Shown: positions 34,386 through 46,765, counted from the stretch's first letter. The stretch is 64,000 nt of DNA from Nyssa sinensis (GCA_008638375.1 CM018052.1:7585506-7649505); one strand, 5' to 3'. Made by a program: numbers and translations. The notes: a model not told the origin generated them from the letters alone.

Positions 34386-36358
34386 TCGGTACCATCAGGG
34401 ACAGTTCGGTCATTTACACTTTATGTGTCTGTATTTTTTGGGACTCCAGTTCGTTAAACGGACCTCACCGTTGAGTTCAGAATGCCCGACATAGTCAAAA
34501 TAAACTGTCTTTTATTTTTATTTGGGTCTGGTGCCATCAGGGGCAGTACAGTAATTTATCACTTACAGGTCTGTATTTTTCGGGACTGTATTTCCAAAAT
34601 CGGACTGTACCATTGAGTCCGGGATGTTCGAAATAGTGAAAATACACTATTTATTTAATTTATTTGGACTCCGTTTGACATATTTAATGTCCAGGGGTAA
34701 AATCATAATTTTACCAATTTAATAAAATAATTAAATATTATTTTATTATTTAATTAATTTAGCAGGGGCTTAAATGTATAATTTTTCCAAAAATCTGGGC
34801 CACTGTGCAATTCTGTCAAACAGTAGGGGTGGATCCGTAATTTTCAGAAAGTTGTGGGGCCAAAACAGAAATTAAATAAAATATAGTTTCAGAACTGTTT
34901 GGTTCTAGGGTTCACCAAGTGAACCGGTCCAAATTTCCCTAAACCATCCGGTCTAGTTACCTTCAGAGGACCGGAATATGATATCCCTCATATTCCCAAT
35001 TTCTTTCTTATTCTCGGTTCGGATAGGCCCCAAATCAATTTCCCAATTTCTGATTTATTAACTCTGTTGCCAAACGGTCCAAATTCAATTTTTTTTTTAA
35101 AACACATCAGTTTAGCCAAACGGTGCCGTTCCATTAAAATCAGTGGCACGCTCGTAGACCAACACGTGTCCGAGTCAACTCGCTAACTCGATTTTAAAAC
35201 ACTGGGTCGACTCAGCGTCGTCTTCCCCGTTGAACCCTCACTGTTTGCCCTAATTCTCGCAGATTTGTTCTTCAAATTCGTGGAGTTTCAAGCACGGATT
35301 ATTCCTGACTTCAGTCCCAATTTATTTCTGGGTATCATGCCAACAAGTTGGCATCGATTTGGTGCTTTGAATCGAGCTCAATAGCTCGGTTCAACAGAGG
35401 ATAACCGAACCTGCAATTCGATACCAAACCCTCATTCCTCAACCTTTTTCAGCGCGGTTTGTTGCTAAATGATCCTGGTATATAGTTTCATTCCCCAATC
35501 AATAAAATCGGTTTAAAGCATCCAAATCACAAATGGTATTTTGTGACCGAACCTGCAACTGAGTTGTTGGAGGGGTTGCATGGGGTTTTGGGGTCGCGGG
35601 TTGGTGGTTTTGGGATCCTTAGGATGTCTAGATCAGGTTCAGTGTGTCAGAAATCAGTTTGATTGCAGCTGATTCAGACCTGCATCTCATGGTTATTAAT
35701 GGCGGATTGCTCATGGTTTGGGTGTATTCAGGCTTATCCGACCCTTCTCAATTGTTCTATAATAAGTCTAGGCCTCACAGGAACATATATATATACGGTC
35801 TATATAGATCCAAACCATCAAAACAGTATGAGAATTTAAACAGAAATTCAAAGCAGTTTTTTGGCATTTTACCTTTCAAACAGTGGCTGTTCTCCTCTAT
35901 GGTTCGGTTCCTGATTTTTGGCACTCCAGGTGTGCCTCATTCAGTCGTGCATCTTCAGTTCCTTTCCTTCTTGTGCATCTCATGAAGACACACACATGCA
36001 CACACCATGCTTGATCTCACATGGATTTCTGGTTTCCTCTCCCTCACCCACGAGACCCACAAGACATAACATATACAAGCATAGACATGTATATATTTTA
36101 TAAATTAACTTGTTGCATGGACTCCCATTGGTGGGGAGGGTGGTCCAATCAGAATTAAATCTCCTATTATATATATATATACATATATATATAAACATAT
36201 ATTATATATATCATATGTGGGCTGCATGAAACCTCATTGGTCCAATTGGGTGGCAGCTTGGGACAACTTTGAATATATAAACAATTTAGTTGTCCATATG
36301 TGCACAAAGTAATGGCAGCCCACCTGGTAAGTTTTTTGGGAAAATTTATTCTCTCAAA

Positions 36359-36384
36359 GGTCAAGGGTTCAATTCCCCTTGACC
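36359..36384 (+). repeat. T-arm/B-box-like hairpin in LTR B1
   Basis: GGTCAAGGGTTCAA followed by TTCCCCTTGACC forms a near-perfect hairpin whose loop carries the tRNA B-box core GGTTCAA. The same hairpin is in B2 at 55254-55279. Confidence 0.6.
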
Positions 36385-36804
36385 CCATTTTGGCCATTTT
36401 TTCACCATTTTTGGTTAAGGCCCTGTTTGGCTGCGCCTTAATTCAATTTCTGATGTTTGCCTCATAACTTTCATTCCGTAACTCCCTTTTCGATGCGGTT
36501 TGTTCCGAGAGTTTCATATTTTAGATATCTACAGTGTCAAAGGTTCCGTGTCATTTATTAGTCATTCGGGATTTTCGTGGTTAATTAATTCGAATTTCGT
36601 CAGTGTTAAATTGACATTATTTCACCTAATTAATTGGTAATTAGGTTCGGGTATTGTACCCTATTCTCGAACATGTTTTAATTGTTTTATCGGTCTATCT
36701 TGACCGTCGGGAGATTAGGGTTAATTCCCTTGATTATTCTCTGAGCCGGTATTAATTAATAATTAATATTTAATTATTAATTATACAGGATCGGGGTGTA
36801 CAGT

Positions 36805-39407
36805 TGTCATGCCCCGAATTCCAGCGAACCCGAGGCGCGACTGAACGAACGGAAAGTAAATAAAATATAAAGTAAATAAAGGACAGTTAAAGACAATCAC
36901 ATACATTCCATACACTGTTCTGATACATTGCATAGGGTCTGGTCCATTAGTTCACGACATACAAAAATAAGAAATAGCCTCGGGCTTATGCCCTTGTACA
37001 ATATTAAGTGCGCCCCTCGGGCCAAACATAATCTATAATCAAATCATCTCTACGTCTCGCACAACTGGAGCGTCATCTGAAATGTTTGTCCCACGAATGG
37101 GTCAGCTCAACTGCTGGTACAATATAATGCTAATGCAAGAAACAAAATTAAGGGCGTGGCATGTGCAAGTGTACAGTTATTTCTATATGGCATTCAATAT
37201 CATTATGGCAGTACGTGTACAGTATGCAGTATATGAGCAGTATGCATGACACACCCATGAAACTCTATGCCACCATGTCTCGTCTTACGGTCCTTCCCCG
37301 ATAGCCCGAGTACTAATATATGTCTCGCTTCACGGTCCGGAACCCGTCAGGCATGTGAGTACCTAATAGCCGATTTTGGGTTTTTCACCACAGGATCTGC
37401 ACCCTCATAATGCACAGCACCACGTGCTCAACTCACACCATGTCCAAGGAATCACACTATGCCAATATGCTCTGATTCATTCATGCCACAATATAATCTC
37501 GATGATGCATCTCATTCACACATGAAGCATGCTTTCAATCACATATTTCATAGTCTCAACAGTTCTCACAGAATATAATCCACACACTATACTAACACAT
37601 GCGATATACATATAATCATTATCCACATTATCACCCAACTTACAGCAAGATAGCATGAAGCACATAAGCATGTCAACAATCAAACAAACATGTGAAGCAT
37701 CAAGTCAACAGAGCAAGCATTCCTAAACTCAATTTTATTTCTTACTTAGCACAATATATCGTACCTGGTGAGTCAGTCTCAACTCATAAAAATGTACTCG
37801 TAAGGTAGCAGAACTAGCAGTAGAATGCAGAAGGTTAGATCACCTTCTCCTTGCCCTTCCGTGTCCTTAAAATCATAACATGTGACTCAGTCCATTTGCT
37901 ACTTGAATTATGCTATTCAACAAATTTTATTTCTTTATTTTATAAGTTTCTATTTTGCTAAATTAAACCCTACTATTGAGTCCGGAACGTCGAAGAAAAT
38001 AAGTTTAGGTTTTCGTGGAATTCAATTCGGACATCTAGGCTCAAAAGGATAGAATGGTCATTTTATACCTTTACGGGTCTTCTCATTTCGAGACCTCTTT
38101 TCACAAATCAGACTCCACGGTTGAGTCCGAAATGCTCGAGATAATAAATTTTCACTATTTGTTTACTTAATTTGGAGTTCGTTTGACTGCGTTTCAATTC
38201 AGGGGCATTTTAGTAATTTTTAATGTCATTACGGGTCTTTTATTTTTTGGGACCCTGTCTCATAAAACGGACCTCACCATTGGCCTCAGAATGGTCTAGA
38301 TAGTCAAAATACACTAATGACTTATCCCATTTAGACTCCGGATTATTTTAGAATATTTAAATAATTAAATTAAATTAATTAATTAATTTAATTAATATTT
38401 TATTAATATTTTATTCTGGTGGGGTCAAATCATAATAATTAATAGTTGGGGAGTCATTTGGTAAATTTTGAAATTTCTGGGTCAAAGTTCAATTTCAAAA
38501 AATCCTATTCTAAACAGGGATAACCAAACAGTGAATAGTGACAAAACAGGGATAGGATATCCCTATTCTGATTTCAATTCCTATTTCAATTTCTTATGCC
38601 CGTAAACAAACGCTCTGAATTCTAATTTTAATTTAAAACACTTGGCTGACACATGACATGGGTGGGTCGGCCTTGGCCCGACCCGAGCCCAGACCCAACC
38701 CGAGACCCGAACCCGACCCGAAACAGTACTTTATTTTCCCCGTTTTTTTGGTAGGGTTCCAGTGAGGTTCCGGCACCTTTTCCGGCGCCGGCGACATTTT
38801 TTCGATGGATTTTTACCGTTTCAAAAATGCAGTTCTCTTCGTTTTCTCCCAAGGATTCCATATATGGGCTCGGTTTTGGGTTTAGATCATCGGATTTCCA
38901 CGAATAGAGGGTCAAACCCCTCAGTCAACTCTCCGGCCGACCTTTCTTCTTCATTTTTGTGACTGGTTGGTCACTGTTTAGACTCCCTCTTTAACCCAAT
39001 GTGTTTATGCACTCATGGGGATCATTTTCCCAACAACCAAACGAGGTTTTAAACACATTTCTCCTAGCCAACCGATTATTGACCCTACCTATCACCCACT
39101 TTTTCTCTCTCATCTTTCACCCATTTTAGCCCATTATTGTTGTGTTGTTTCCCATTTTTCATACCCTACAAGACCTAGGAATTTAAATCAAACAATATGC
39201 TACAAAACAGATTGTGTATATATGAGATTTCTAGAGAGAGAAAGTAAATGGGTTGAGGTGTTTACCTCAACAATGGTGCCTCCTCTTTGCCTTGCCTCTG
39301 CTTCTCAGCCTCTATTTCTCTTTCTTGTCTCCTCAGCCTTTCTTTCCTTTTTCTTTTCTCTCTAACCGACACCCCATATACATACCTACGGATACACACA
39401 TATCACC

Positions 39408-39439
<32 letters not shown>

Positions 39440-39754
39440 AACCATGCCCTGAAACCTCTCTGCATACTCCATCAACCACTCCTGCCAACACCATTCTTCA
39501 TTAAGTGTTTCACACTCAATTTCACACATACACACAACCGTGCACACACCCCACTTGATACACATATACATATATATATATATGTATATATATTTACTTG
39601 CGCATTACATATATACATATACATATATATATATATATACGCAACCTGATATATTCTCATATATACATATTTAAGCATATTAAATTTACACACACGCATA
39701 CACATGACACATATAATTATACACACACAATTATGCACTTGTACACTTGTTTAC

Positions 39755-39815
<61 letters not shown>

Positions 39816-39859
39816 CAAGAAAATTTTCATAAAAAAAAAAGAAATTTGAGGTTATTACC
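36805..39859 (-). mobile_element. 5' LTR of element C, 3055 bp
   Basis: Near-identical partner of 24803-27788. It begins on the plus strand with TGTCATGCCCCGAATTCC and ends GAGGTTATTACC. It is longer than the 3' LTR mainly through expanded simple repeats, including (TAA)n at 39757-39814. Its first three bases overlap the TSD of solo LTR B1. Confidence 0.9.
39757..39814. repeat. (TAA)n microsatellite
   Basis: About 19 triplets with one interruption; the same locus in the 3' LTR of element C has about 9. Confidence 0.95.
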
Positions 39860-40238
39860 ATGAGTTCTGGAGGTGTTAATTATCGAGGTCCCAATTGAAT
39901 ACCATCAGTTTAGTTATTTTTTACAAGTCTTTCGGCTCGATAGTTAAGCCTCGACGGTTAGTTTCACAAAAACATGCTGTCCAGTTCGCTCAGTGCGAAT
40001 TCAGATTCAAGTTTCAGAACTCAGACTTACTTACGTCAATTGCAAGTTTTAAGGGTCAAAGCTCGTCTATTCACTACATAGCAATGGAGCTATAAAATGC
40101 CTCATCAAACCACAAGATTTAAAAATATTCAAAGGGAACAAAAGACAGGAAGTTCTGAAGAAAAGATATTGTTATTAACATGTATGAGCAGTTACAAAAA
40201 ATGAAAAGAGCAGAAAAAATAGAACTACAAAAAATTTT
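39860..40238 (+). other. Internal spacer of element P resumes
   Basis: Starts with the right TSD of element C (ATGAG, 39860-39864). It has no ORF of note. On the minus strand it would be the 3'UTR of the antisense gene and is T-rich there, comparable with the stretch before the AATAAA in element M. Confidence 0.55.
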
Positions 40239-40724
40239 CTAAACTAAAGGGCTGGCGGACGCATTATCACCATCATTATCGTCGCCACCCTCATCACCAT
40301 TATCATCATCAATACCCAACAGATCAATGGCTGGGAATTTGGCAAGAAGCTTGGTTTTGAAGTCATCGTATCCAAACGACACAAAGTTCTGACCCATCTT
40401 TTCCAGCTCGGACTTTAACCCAACCTCAGTCTCAGCCCTAGCTTCATCGACCTTCAAAACAAGGGAGGCCTGGAGTGCGCTGATCTCCTTCTTCGGCCTC
40501 TCCAGCTCCTGAAGGAAGGATTCCCTCTCAAACTTGAGAGAATCCTTCTCTAACTCCATTATGGAGAGGGAATTCCTCACTTCCTTGAGCTAGTCCTCGG
40601 TAGTTGTAGCTTGGGATTAAGTTGTGCCAAGCTGAAGCCGAGCTTCATCCAGCTCGTCCTCAAGCTTCTCCACAATCTGTGGATTCATGGCGCACTCTAT
40701 CAAGGCAGCCATGTCATGTAGGGT

Positions 40725-40797
40725 CTGCAAAAACAGCAAAGGACCTGATCAGGCACAAGCAAAAACAAAACACCAAGGAAGTAAGAATGATCATTAC
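40725..40797 (-). other. Intron 2 of the antisense gene
   Basis: The minus strand begins GTAATG after an AAG codon and ends TTTTTGCAG. It is phase 0, and the frames on both sides join without a shift. Its length, 73 bp, is typical of short plant introns. Confidence 0.6.
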
Positions 40798-41393
40798 CTT
40801 CAGATGAGTGCTCATGGCACCAGCAACTCTCTTCTGAATGCCCTGCATGGTACTGCAAGAAGGAGAGTCCATTTTTGGGGCATCTGCCTAGAATTCCTCA
40901 ATGGCTTGATGGACTGCCTTGTACCCATCAAGCATCAGGTCCAGGTCAACTGCCACCCTCGTCTTGCCCTTCTTTGGAACCTTTGGAGCCGACGAGGGGG
41001 CAGGCTCAGAAATCGTTATGCCCACTTTGGGAGGAGTGAAGGTGGTTTCCTTGGTCATCGCACCTTTCCTAGGCGGCGCAGGAGAAGGAGAAGCAAAAGG
41101 CACCACCCCTTTTTTGGGTGGAGCAGCAGAGGAGGGGACGGCAGCAGTGTTCCTCTTCTTCTTAGATGAGGGATCAGCAGGAGGGGTGGGATTCGCCACC
41201 CTTTGCTTCTTTGACGAGCCCCAATTGCCAAAGACGGATTGCATCACGTTTTCAACAACGTTCTTATTTTTTGGGGCCATTGGGTTGCTCGGCTTAAGGA
41301 TGACTCTATAGTCTCTATTGTTGGTCTGGAGAAGCCTACCGTACTGCTCCTTGAGAACAGGTGTGAAAGACGGCCTCTTTTTAACACTCTTAG

Positions 41394-41481
41394 CTACACA
41401 AAATGTAGTATAACAACAGTTAGTAAAATAATAGTAAGGGCGAGAACAGAAACAAAAATTACAAAAGAAGAAGGGTCTCAC
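41394..41481 (-). other. Intron 1 of the antisense gene
   Basis: The minus strand begins GTGAG and ends TTTTGTGTAG, 88 bp. The split codon (G + CT) keeps the exon 2 frame that runs into KSVKKRPSFTPVLK. Confidence 0.55.
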
Positions 41482-41533
41482 CCAAAAGCCACGTGCTCCA
41501 AGGGAATGTAGAGATCTGATCCTCAAGGTCTGC

Positions 41534-44500
41534 TGTCACAACTCGAAACCCACCCTATGCAGATCTCGCATCGCTACCGCCACCCTTAGGCTCGAGGACC
41601 CTTGGGCAAAGGCTCACATAAGCAACGGTATCGAATAGATATGCGACATGCGTTTTGCGGAAGCGTGAAAAACTTTTTCTTTTCTTTTTTTATTTAAATT
41701 TACGCACATCCGTTCGATACTGCCGCTCTTTACCTAGCATACATGGTTACACATTCAGAGTATAACTAAAATATTACAGACTTATATCATACAACCATCA
41801 ACGTTAGTTACCCCGTAGGGTTTATACATATTGTCATATTGTATCTTAACCATAAGCGCTATTAAACATTACATAACTCCAAAAAGAAACCATCTAATCA
41901 CATCTCCATAAGCCGACAGATACACCGCCTTCAAAACTCGACTGCTGTAAGTCACCTGAAAGGGGGATTCGAACAAAGTCCGAGTAAGCTAATCTAAGCT
42001 TGTGAGCAATTCCAACATTCGTCATGGGGTTTCAATCAACAGTGGTTTTAGCTTATAAGGGTTTATAAATCAATCACTGTCAATTGTTCGTAACTTTTGA
42101 ACACAGAATATATGCATTCATAAAACTCATAGCTTTGAAACATTTAAAACATTCAAGCTAACATATGCTTTTTCATATAAAACTTGTAACTCTGAATACA
42201 AACTATATGCATTCCATAAAACTCATAACTCTGAACATGTAAAATGTTCAAGCTAAAAATGTGTTCTTCTTTAAATAGAGTATATGTGAACTCAAACATT
42301 TAAATATGAAAATGAGGATTTAAAATCTGCTTTCATTTTCAAATATCTTTTCTTTTCACTTTTACTCTTGGAATCTGTTTCGAACCAAACTCCCGCTTTA
42401 CTCTTGTCGAGATATCTCTTTGCCTGTGGGATTAGATCCTGCTACCAGGCATTTGACAATCAATTGGATTTCGTAGAACCCAAAAGCTTGTCGGCTCCAC
42501 AGGATAATGGAGTCCCTTGCGAACCCCAATACCTTGTCTCGTGCTTATGCACAGTTATCTTGTATTTCAAGAAACTACTTTTATCTCATGACTTCTCAGA
42601 AATACTATTTAAGAGTATTCAAACATAAAGTATATAACTTCATAATAGAACTTTCAATTCTCAGAATATACGAATTCAGAATATATCTCAGAGAGTTTGC
42701 AATTTAAAACTCAAACATGCTAAGGCATATTTAAAGGAAACTGTAAGTAAATCTGATATCTGAATAGAATAATTTAAAACAGAAGGCGTATGAAAACTGA
42801 ATTCGATATTCAAATACTTTTCATGACTTGAGCTCAAAACTTCTTTGAAATTCATGGAGTTAAATCTCCACTTCGAATGTAGGGTTACTCACCTTGGTCC
42901 TTTAGGGTTAGTGCTAATAATGCGCTCCCCCACTTTCCTTGTAGTTCCTAAGAACAATTCATAAACATTTCATCAACTTCACATTCATTGTAATATCATC
43001 TCGATATTCCTTAGCTTATGCTTCCTAAAATGATTTCATAATTTCATATGTACTTAACTTAACTTGTACTCTCAACCTATGACACAATTTAATGTGTTAG
43101 AGATTTAATTTGTTTCAATTTATACTCTTCTGGTAGCTCCATTAACTTTGAATTAAAGTTATTTATTTGACATGTTTACATGTCGTGTCTTTTCGTATTT
43201 CATCTCTCGTACACGCCTTAGTATTAGTACTTTGGCATTACTCTAATTTATAGTCATCTGACAGATGTTATTCATCAAATTTTATGTCTTTTTATTTTAG
43301 ACATTTCTTTTAGTCGAATAGACTCTACCATTGAGTCCGGAGTATCGAAGAAAGTCGGTTTAGGCTTTCCTAAAAGTTTATTTGGCCTTTTGTATGTAAA
43401 AGGGCAAAATGGTCATTTTATCGTTTTACGTGTCATATTTTTCCGTACTTCGTTTTGTAATTTGGACTCCATTATTGAGTCCAGACTATCAAAGAAAGTC
43501 AATTTAGACCTTCTCTGATTTCATTTTGGCTTTAGGGGTACTAGGGGTATTTTGGTCTTTTTACCCTTTTACGTGTCTTTATTTTTTGGGACCCCATCTC
43601 GTGTTGTGGACCTCACCATTGGACTTAGAAGGTCCGAGATAGCAAGAATGCACTAATAACTTGTTAATTTTGGTCAAGGGGTATTTTGGTCATTTACCCA
43701 TTTACGTGTCTTTATTTTTTGGGCCCTGTCTCGTAAAACGGACCCTATCATTAGTCTCAGAATATCCAAAATAGTAAGGATACACTATTCATATGTTTAA
43801 TTTGGACTTCATTTGCTTCATATATGACTCAGGGGCAAAATAGTAATTTTACTTTATTTATTAAATAATTAAATTAATTATTTAATTATTTTTCCAGGGG
43901 CTTAATTGCATAGAATTCTCATCAGTTGGGCCACAGTATAATTTTTCTGAAGTCCAGGGGTCAATTCGTAAATAAGGGAAGTTTGGGTTTATTTATCTTT
44001 AAGTAAATTAGAAAACCAAACGGTTTGGTTTGGTATAAAGTGAACCAGTCCAGTCCGATTATAAACCAACCGGTCTGGTCAGTTTTGTATGTAATGCTGA
44101 CATCATGATGACGTCAGCCCTAAACGTTTTAAAGATTAAAATTAAAACGTTGCTGTTTCAATTAACCCGTAACTCGTTGGTTCCGGTTTAACCCAGACCT
44201 GTAACCGAGTCCGACCCGACCCGACCCGAACAGTGTCATCTTCCCCACGAAGATCGACACTGTTCATCCGAAACCCTAATTTTTTTCAGTTTGATTTCGT
44301 GCCATTTTGAGAACCTATTTTCTCTGTTTTCTTTTCCAAATATCTCATATGAACTTAAGGCACATTCTTACATTGATTTAGAGCTTCGAAACTAGCTCAA
44401 GTGCTCGGTTCAGGTTATGGTAACCAGACCTGCAACTAGACGGTTCATCCTCATTTCTCAATTAAATTTCATAGGGTTGGTCTAGTTTTGATCCCCTTTT

Positions 44501-45411
44501 TATGGGGTTTCACATCTTGGCCTTTAAAACTAGTTTTGGGGTGCAGTTGAGGTGTTGGGTTTAAAACCCGAAACCTGCAACTCACCATGAGAGGTCCATT
44601 TCTTATGATTTTTGATCGCGTATAAGCGTTTTCATGATTCTTGTGAGACTTACTTGAAGCCTTGATACACCAAAAATGGTTTAGAAGAAGTCGGTTCAGA
44701 CTTGCTATGAGCAAGGTCTTCAATGGCGACCTCTGTTGGGTTACATGTTTTTAGATGTTTTCATAGCCTGATTTCATGCTAAATCGACTCTAAAACACAT
44801 ATCTAACATCATACATGCATTACTAAGCTTCAAATAGTTTCTATTCATGCATATTTCTAGAGAGAGAAATTTAAGAGTTTTCATGGGTTTACCTTTTTGG
44901 TCACTGGTTTTCTCCCTCTTCACTTTTGATTCTTCCTTAGCTCCTTAGTTTCCTTCCCTTTGATTTCTTTCACAAGAAACAAGCATGGTTTGCATGCTTT
45001 AAAAGAGGACAACCGACTTCTCTCTCTCTAACTTTTCTCTCTCTCTTGACCTCACGGCCACCCTACTTCTAGCCTTTACTTCTGCTTCCTTTCTAATCCA
45101 TTCAATCTCTTTTCTTCCAATTCAGATTTTGCATTTAAAGCTTGTTTGAGATTTGTGTATATATATACATATTATACTAACACACACACTAACTCACTCA
45201 CTTACACACACATGCTAGCACACACTCTAGCTATAGGTCTCCCTTCCCACCACCTTCTCAAATCAGCCCACTTGTGACTGCATTGATGCATGTGTTGATA
45301 TTTAAATATATATATATATATATATACATACATACAATATAACACACACACCAACTCACATGTGAACACACACACACCCGGTTTACATATGCACACACTG
45401 CACTGTTCACT

Positions 45412-45442
<31 letters not shown>

Positions 45443-45694
45443 TTTTATTTCATTTAAGCATATATACATGCATGCATACTTGGTCATACATACATATACA
45501 CATTACACCTTCCATATAGTCTAATGTGTGTTTAAATTATTTAATTATAATTAAAACTAATTATTTCATATAAATAATTAATTATTTATTTAATTAATTA
45601 ATTATTCTCTTTGAGTGTAATTATTTTTACACTAGTTTTCTTTAATCTCGTAATACATGTCATATGACCCGGTGTTCCGGGTCGGGATATTACA
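41534..45694. mobile_element. Solo LTR, family D (copy D3), 4.2 kb, inverted relative to D1 and D2
   Basis: On the plus strand it runs from TGTCACAACTCGAAACCC to GGGTCGGGATATTACA, with the TSD TCTGC on both sides (41529-41533 and 45695-45699). Its reverse complement matches D2 along its length, including the terminal TGTAATATCCCGACC block, the CTCTCTAG leader area (about 44860-45050) and the modules at 43300-43850. It interrupts exon 1 of the antisense gene. CA and TA microsatellites lie at 45160-45440. Confidence 0.88.
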
Positions 45695-46572
45695 TCTGCC
45701 ACCTCCCATCCTCCACTAACAAAAAATACCTATTTTTCCAAGATTTGTTAGAGGACGGTACAACTGACAGAGGTCTGAAACCACTATCAAAGGACAAATA
45801 GTAAAGGCTCTCCGACCTCATGTACTTGAGATCAATTTTGCTACGGATCAAATCTAAAGAGACGTCTACATTGTTCATACGACCCAAAACTAAAAACCCT
45901 AACGAGTGTCTCCAACTGTTCAAATTCAAGTCGGCCGGGCAAAGGTTAAACCAACAGAAGAACTCCCTAAGTAATTTGGGAAAAGGAAGACGAAACCCCA
46001 TTTCAAACCAAGCGGTATAAACGTAGATCTCACCTTCCCTAATATCTGAAGGATGATCAAGGGCATCAGGAGCCCTAAGGACGACATCTTGAGGAAAACT
46101 GAATTCCTCCTTCATGTTATTTAACCAGGAAGAGGTCACGATGCTCTGCCCCTCTTCCCTTTGGGAAAGCTGGCCAAAGACCTCTCCCTTTTTATTCCTA
46201 GGTTCTAGGAAAGAATCTATAATCCTAACCTCAAGACTAGAGCGAGTCTCTTCCGATCCGGTCCCCAAGGAACTACTACCCCTAATAAGGGTTTGGGATG
46301 AAGCATAAGCCTCCAAAGCACTCCCTGAACCACCGACAACACCAGAGGAGGCAATGGAGGTCGACATTTCGAAATAACCAGAAAGGGAGAAGAAGAAGGA
46401 CAAGAGAAAATAGGAACAAGGGAACCAAGGCCAAACCTGAAGAGAGAGAGAAACTTCGAACGATGGACACTCCTTATAATTTAGCTTGTTGGTTCGACAA
46501 TGGCGAATGCTCCCTTTCCTCTGACGTACAAGAGAAACAGTAAAAGAAGAGTAAAAAGCCCTTTTTCCCTCA

Positions 46573-46621
46573 TTATATACATTCAGAAAATAGAGGCCAC
46601 TAAGGCAAACCGTCATGACGG
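46573..46621 (-). promoter_or_regulatory. Predicted promoter of the antisense gene of element P
   Basis: On the minus strand the near-palindrome CGTCATGACGG (46621-46611) precedes TATATAA (46579-46573) by about 32 bases. The first ATG after the expected start site is the ATG at 46367 that opens the conserved domain; no earlier ATG occurs in the roughly 180 bases between. The same pair of elements is present in M at 262-312. TGACG is a known plant bZIP-binding core, so regulation by such factors is possible but inferred. Confidence 0.58.
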
Positions 46622-46765
46622 CTGTAAACAATGATGGCCTTGAAAGCCCAAAAACCAACTGCGCAATAAATGACGCACCAACAGTCGTCTTGGAAAATGA
46701 GACGACAAAGCGTATGACTTTTCGGAGGCTTGTAAACCTTAGTTACGCCACAAGCTTAAACTAAG

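Larger units (their letters stand above)
31352..36802. mobile_element. Solo LTR, family B (copy B1), 5.45 kb with internal duplication of its end
   Basis: On the plus strand it runs from TGTCACATCCCGAACCCC to GATCGGGGTGTACA, with the TSD GTTGT on both sides (31347-31351 and 36803-36807). It is homologous to copy B2 (51255-55699). Its terminal 330 bp occur twice, at 34056-34385 and 36474-36802. It contains many short repeats around GACAGATCATCAAC (32500-32760), three tandem units of about 135 bp at 33480-33870, and a T-arm-like hairpin at 36359-36384. No coding capacity was recognised. Confidence 0.85.
24803..39859 (-). mobile_element. Element C: gag-only LTR retrotransposon with about 3-kb LTRs
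   Basis: Minus-strand element: 5' LTR 36805-39859, primer-binding site 31333-31345, gag 28760-30233, a protease stub, polypurine tract 27789-27801, 3' LTR 24803-27788. The TSD is ATGAG on both sides (24798-24802 and 39860-39864); the outermost LTR base at 39859 has changed from the expected A to C. The internal region is only about 3.6 kb and lacks RT, RNase H and integrase. The terminal motif AAATTTCGGGATGAAATTTC before the polypurine tract is common in chromovirus-type (Tekay/Del) elements. Solo LTR B1 is inserted at its LTR/primer-site junction. Confidence 0.87.
40239..46367 (-). pseudogene. Spliced antisense gene of element P (putative gypsy-type transposon protein family)
   Basis: Three exons on the strand opposite to P. 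Exon 1 starts at the ATG at 46367, the first ATG after the predicted TATA box, and holds a domain like Pfam Transposase_28/'putative gypsy type transposon': VYTAWFEMGFRLPFPKLL, then FFCWFNLCPADLNLNSWR and HSLGFLVLGRMN. It is cut by solo LTR D3, resumes at 41533 and ends at 41482. Intron 1 is 41481-41394 (GT-AG, 88 bp). Exon 2 (41393-40798) is basic and Pro/Lys-rich. Intron 2 is 40797-40725 (GT-AG, 73 bp). Exon 3 (40724-40239) has coiled-coil heptads (EKLEDELDEARLQL, ELEKDSLKFERESFLQELE) and an acidic tail (DDDNGDEGGDDND). A one-base loss in a T run near 45725 and three stops disable it. Function of the family is unknown. Confidence 0.72.

Noticed and set aside
24803..36802. Pairing of 24803-27788 with 31352-34385 as the two LTRs of one element
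   Set aside because: Their ends and interiors differ; 24803-27788 instead matches 36805-39859, and 31352-36802 has its own TSD.
40687..41311. Plus-strand frames of 130-160 codons
   Set aside because: They overlap exon 2 of the minus-strand antisense gene and show low-complexity Gly/Arg-rich composition expected from the reverse of a Pro/Lys/Ala-rich exon.
46368..46658. Upstream start of the antisense protein at 46658
   Set aside because: That ATG lies upstream of the predicted TATA box and encodes sequence unlike the family; 46367 is the first ATG after the TATA box.
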